Shown here: piece by piece, positions 61,056-64,000 of the stretch | Numbering within the stretch: position 1 is the stretch's first letter | Layout of the letters: every line of letters starts with the position of its first letter | Origin: Flavivirga eckloniae | Lineage (GTDB): Bacteria > Bacteroidota > Bacteroidia > Flavobacteriales > Flavobacteriaceae | Reading direction: 5' to 3' | Length of the DNA: 64,000 nt | Assembly (NCBI RefSeq): GCF_002886045.1 | Contig: NZ_CP025791.1 | Span: forward strand, 3,239,001 to 3,303,000 | Position numbers and translations under genes: made by a program | The notes under the pieces: generated by a model | Seen by the model: only the letters and a program-made list of their open reading frames with translations | What the model was told of the DNA's origin: nothing | The model's database searches: none

Positions 61056-61068
61056 AATAGAATTTAAG

Positions 61069-61704
61069 ATGGATAGAATTTTCAAAAATGAATTAAGTGC
61101 TCAGGCATATAACAAGGTTAGAGCAATGATAATGTCAAAAGAATTGGAGCCAGGACAAAAAATTGTTCAGGATAAACTTGCAGAAACTTTAGGGATTAGT
61201 AGAACACCTTTACGGTCGGCTTTGCAGATGTTAGAAGGAGAAGGTTTAATAGTACCACTGCCAAAAAAAGGGTTTGTAGTGAAAAAATTCTCAGATATAG
61301 AGATTCTAGAAATATTCGATTGCAGAATGGCATTAGAAGGTACTGCGGTTAGATTGTTTACCAATCATGCCAGGCCAAATGAGATAAATGAACTTAAAAA
61401 GTTATTCTCACCCTTTTTAGAGGGAGATATCGATAATTCAGAATATCAACAAGCCGATGCAGAATTTCATAATAGTATTATGAAAGGAAGTGGAAATGGT
61501 TTTTTGAATAGACTTTTTCAACAAGGAAATCTATTAGTCTGTATGGATTTGATTGGCTTATTAAGATTACCAAACGAAACACTCCCTGAACATATGGCAA
61601 TTATTGACGCCATAGAAAAAAGAGATGCAGATTTAGCCGAATCATTAGCTAAGGAGCATTTGGATAAGACCAAGCAATTAATTTTAAAAAAGATGAATGA
61701 ATAA
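61069..61704 (+). CDS. GntR family regulator, FCD subfamily
   Basis: The 211-residue protein has a winged-helix DNA-binding domain (QAYNKVRAMIMSKELEPGQKIVQDKLAETLGISRTPLRSALQMLEGEGLI). An FCD ligand-binding domain follows (ILEIFDCRMALEGTAVRLF; EYQQADAEFHNSIMKGSGN; PEHMAIIDAIEKRDADLAESLAKEHL) with the Asp/His metal-site residues in place. It overlaps the transporter gene by 8 bp, so it regulates its own operon, probably responding to the transported sugar or acid sugar. Confidence 0.9.
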   Translation: MDRIFKNELSAQAYNKVRAMIMSKELEPGQKIVQDKLAETLGISRTPLRSALQMLEGEGLIVPLPKKGFVVKKFSDIEILEIFDCRMALEGTAVRLFTNHARPNEINELKKLFSPFLEGDIDNSEYQQADAEFHNSIMKGSGNGFLNRLFQQGNLLVCMDLIGLLRLPNETLPEHMAIIDAIEKRDADLAESLAKEHLDKTKQLILKKMNE

Positions 61705-62965
61705 ACGAAGCACGTTTTTTCCTGTTAGATACCGAATGGTCTTTAGTACTTTTATTTTATCGATGATAGTGCTTTTCGATAGAATTTTAATTTCTGTCGC
61801 TAAAGATCCGGTTGCAACAGATCTATCCCTATCTGATAAAGAAATGGGATGGGTGCTATCTATTTTTGCACTTGGTTATGCCCTTTTTCAAACACCTTCT
61901 GGGTATTTGGCAGATAAACATGGTGCTAGAAAAGTATTAACAGTTGTAGTAAGCATCTGGTCGGTATTCACTGCTCTAACCGGAGCAGTATATAATTTCT
62001 TTGCACTATTAGTTGTGCGGTTTCTTTTTGGAGTAGGAGAAGCAGGCGCCTTTCCCGGTATGGCACGTGCTATTTTTAAATGGGTGCCTGTAAAAGAAAG
62101 GGGTTTAGTTCATGGTATTAATTTTTCTGGAGGAAGAATAGGAGCAGCTATAGCATTACCAGTAGTGGCTTGGTTAATAAATCTTGTGGGCTGGAGAATG
62201 AGTTTTGTAATACTTGGAGGAATAGGCGTTCTATGGGCTTTAGTTTGGTTTTGGTGGTATAGAGATAATCCTAAAAATCATAAATCGGTATCGGCAATGG
62301 AGCTCAAAATTATAGAAGAAGGAATACAAGAAGAAGCCAAGGATAAAGAACCAATTTCTTTCAAGAAAATGTTCGGTTCACGTACCATGTGGTTGCTTAT
62401 GATACAATATTTCTGTAGTAATTTTACGTTCTTCTTTTGTCTTACATGGTTGTTTCCATACTTAAAAACAAAATACAATCTAGATGTTGTAGAAGCAGGT
62501 TTTTACGCTTCAGCACCTTTTATATTTGGCGCACTGGGAAATTGGTTTTCTGGCTGGCTGGTCGATTTTATTTATAAAAAGAATAAATGGGGATTGTCTA
62601 GAAAATTAACTGCAATTATAGGATTTACACTTGCCACTATAGGTATTGTAGCCAGTGTGTATATGAATGAAGTAACAGGAGCAGTCATTTTTATATCCCT
62701 AGCAGTTTTTGGAGCCGATATGACATTAAGCCCTTCATGGTCTACATGTTTAGATGTAGGAAAAGAACATTCGGGAACCGTTAGCGGAACAATGAATATG
62801 GCGGGTAATCTAGGCTCTTTTTTCACAGCCTTAGCTTTTCCATATATGATGGCTTTAGCTGGTTCTCATACACCATTTTTCTTTTTGGCAGCAGCGTTGA
62901 ATTTAATTGCAATTCCTATTTGGCTCTCAATTAAACCAGAAAAGGCATTACAGTTAACAGAATAA
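61697..62965 (+). CDS. MFS transporter, anion:cation symporter (hexuronate-type) family
   Basis: The 422-residue protein has twelve hydrophobic segments and the ACS-family pattern: RYRMVFSTFILSMIVLFDRILISVA, MGWVLSIFALGYALFQTPSGYLADKHGARKV, RFLFGVGEAGAFPGMARAIFKWVPVKERG. This family carries hexuronates, aldonates and related acids. The neighbours (D-lyxose isomerase, TIM-barrel isomerase) suggest a sugar or sugar acid; the exact substrate cannot be called. It is 12 bp before the isomerase. Confidence 0.87.
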   Translation: MNKRSTFFPVRYRMVFSTFILSMIVLFDRILISVAKDPVATDLSLSDKEMGWVLSIFALGYALFQTPSGYLADKHGARKVLTVVVSIWSVFTALTGAVYNFFALLVVRFLFGVGEAGAFPGMARAIFKWVPVKERGLVHGINFSGGRIGAAIALPVVAWLINLVGWRMSFVILGGIGVLWALVWFWWYRDNPKNHKSVSAMELKIIEEGIQEEAKDKEPISFKKMFGSRTMWLLMIQYFCSNFTFFFCLTWLFPYLKTKYNLDVVEAGFYASAPFIFGALGNWFSGWLVDFIYKKNKWGLSRKLTAIIGFTLATIGIVASVYMNEVTGAVIFISLAVFGADMTLSPSWSTCLDVGKEHSGTVSGTMNMAGNLGSFFTALAFPYMMALAGSHTPFFFLAAALNLIAIPIWLSIKPEKALQLTE

Positions 62966-62976
62966 AAAAACAAAAC

Positions 62977-63537
62977 ATGATAAAATTTCAAGAATTCAAA
63001 GAAGTCTGTCAGAAATCAATTGAAATGATCGAAGAAGCGGGCTTATTGTTAACCCCCGAGGATAAAGAAAAGATCACTGCTGCCGATTTTGGATTAAGCA
63101 ACCTTAAAAAAGAAGGCATCCAAATATTAACCATGTTTCAAACAAACAGGATAGCAGGTAAAATATTGGTCTTACTCCCCTATCAAACAGAACCAGAGCA
63201 TTGGCACCCAACCGTTGGAGACGATCCGGGTAAAGAAGAAGTAATAAGGGCAATTAGTGGAGACTTGTATTTCTATATCCCCGGAGAAGATACCATGACG
63301 GAAGGTTTTATTGTAGAAGGGAAAGCCGATTGTTATACCATGCGTAACGAGGTTGTTATGAAACCAGGAGATCAATTGGAATTACCAGCAGGCACAAAAC
63401 ATTGGTTCCAGGCAGGTAAAAGAGGGGCGGTTATGTATTCGTTTTCAACTACAGTAACCGATTTAAATGACCAGTTTACAGACCCTAATATAAATAGGGA
63501 TACAATAATTGAAAAAGCGCCCCGAGGTGCATATTAA
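62977..63537 (+). CDS. D-lyxose isomerase, YdaE-type cupin
   Basis: The 186-residue cupin resembles B. subtilis YdaE, which interconverts D-lyxose and D-xylulose. It shows LTPEDKEKITAADFGL, the metal-binding cupin motif EPEHWHPTVGDDPGKEE (two His and a Glu), and the C-terminal signature LPAGTKHWFQAGKRGAVMYSFSTTVTD followed by FTDPNI. Cytoplasmic and of normal length. It lies between an ACS transporter and a TIM-barrel isomerase in the GntR operon. The natural substrate might be a related pentose or mannose. Confidence 0.83.
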   Translation: MIKFQEFKEVCQKSIEMIEEAGLLLTPEDKEKITAADFGLSNLKKEGIQILTMFQTNRIAGKILVLLPYQTEPEHWHPTVGDDPGKEEVIRAISGDLYFYIPGEDTMTEGFIVEGKADCYTMRNEVVMKPGDQLELPAGTKHWFQAGKRGAVMYSFSTTVTDLNDQFTDPNINRDTIIEKAPRGAY

Positions 63538-63556
63538 TATATAAAGATTAAAATAA

Positions 63557-64000
63557 ATGAAACAGAGTATAATTACGGCGTTTTTAAGTAAAACACAAGA
63601 TAGATTTTCTGAGTATCATGAACCGACTGGGTTAAAAGAACGATTGGAAATTGTTCAAAAAATTGATGGCGTAACTGGTGTGGAAATCGTGTATCCTTAT
63701 GAAACAGAAGAAGCTGCTGCGACAAAAAAATTAATGGAAGATATGGGGTTGGAGTTTGCAGCAGTTAACGCAAATATTAAAAAAGAAACCAAATGGGTGC
63801 CTGGAGCATTATCAAGACCTAAAGAAAATTTAAGGAATGATGCCGTGCAATTAATTAAAGATGCTAAAGACTATGCCATAGCAGTTGGAGCGCCCTTGGT
63901 AACATGTTGTCCTTTATCTGATGGTTACGATAACCTATTTCAGGTTGACTATCAAAAAGGATGGAAGTATATGATTGATGCTTTTGCTGAAGCTGCAGAT
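63557..64000 (+). CDS. TIM-barrel sugar isomerase/epimerase (3' end outside window)
   Basis: The visible 148 residues (TAFLSKTQDRFSEYHEPTGLKERLEIVQKIDGVTGVEIVYP; EDMGLEFAAVNANIKKETKWVPGAL; DYAIAVGAPLVTCCPLSDG) match the xylose-isomerase-like TIM barrel of the AP endonuclease 2 / sugar epimerase superfamily. The ATG at 63557 is 19 bp after the lyxose isomerase. The gene runs off the right edge. It probably continues catabolism of the sugar imported by this operon. Confidence 0.8.
   Translation, partial: MKQSIITAFLSKTQDRFSEYHEPTGLKERLEIVQKIDGVTGVEIVYPYETEEAAATKKLMEDMGLEFAAVNANIKKETKWVPGALSRPKENLRNDAVQLIKDAKDYAIAVGAPLVTCCPLSDGYDNLFQVDYQKGWKYMIDAFAEAAD

Overview
The window looks like a chromosomal piece of a marine or environmental flavobacterium (Bacteroidota, Flavobacteriaceae). 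The DNA is AT-rich. Start codons lack Shine-Dalgarno sequences, and several genes carry the Bacteroidota -7 promoter element TAnnTTTG. Other indicators are a Bat (batB-C-D-E) operon, a secreted protein with a type IX secretion sorting domain, a paralogous family of GIGT-motif proteins, and two-gene RHS loci. No rRNA, tRNA or CRISPR array was seen.

Layout. 1-4634: the 3' part of a bat operon with a four-helix-bundle gene inserted. 4689-10976: a small membrane protein, then an inorganic-carbon type cluster (SulP transporter, universal stress protein, beta-carbonic anhydrase, DUF2490 protein, second SulP). 11080-22037: mostly housekeeping (cvpA, GNAT, cydAB, pheS, gpsA, a Kbp/LysM protein) plus a T9SS beta-helix protein and a lipoprotein. 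23470-26338: a subclass B1 metallo-beta-lactamase, then nadD, gmk and yicC. 26458-60870: a large accessory region. 61069-64000: a GntR-controlled sugar operon with a transporter, a YdaE-type D-lyxose isomerase and a TIM-barrel isomerase/epimerase cut by the window end.

The accessory region encodes a nearly complete type II secretion / type IV pilus-like machine in two separated operons. The minus-strand operon (35347 down to 26458) holds a major pseudopilin, prepilin peptidase, GspE-like ATPase, three GIGT proteins, secretin, PilM/N-like and PilO-like proteins. The plus-strand operon (52641 to 60870) holds two lipoproteins, three GIGT proteins, a GspC-like protein, three minor pseudopilins and GspF. 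Between them lie an orphan response regulator, two more GIGT genes, an OmpH/Skp-like chaperone, and a two-gene RHS toxin locus. The RHS locus ends in an ADP-ribosyltransferase-like tip with candidate immunity genes and an orphan toxin tip.

The most interesting signal is regulatory. Five promoters, four of them in this accessory region and one in front of a lone GIGT gene at 22120-23163, carry arrays of inverted CTAAGG/CCTTAG half-sites spaced 11 bp apart. In every case the promoter-proximal half-site reads CCTTAG on the coding strand, and a -7-like TAnnTT element begins 21-22 bp further on. The arrays precede both machine operons, the response regulator itself, the GIGT-chaperone operon and the lone GIGT gene. 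This predicts one regulon in which the response regulator controls the secretion machine together with the GIGT proteins, which are candidate cargo. The binding and cargo assignments are inferences; the repeats and their spacing are read directly from the sequence.
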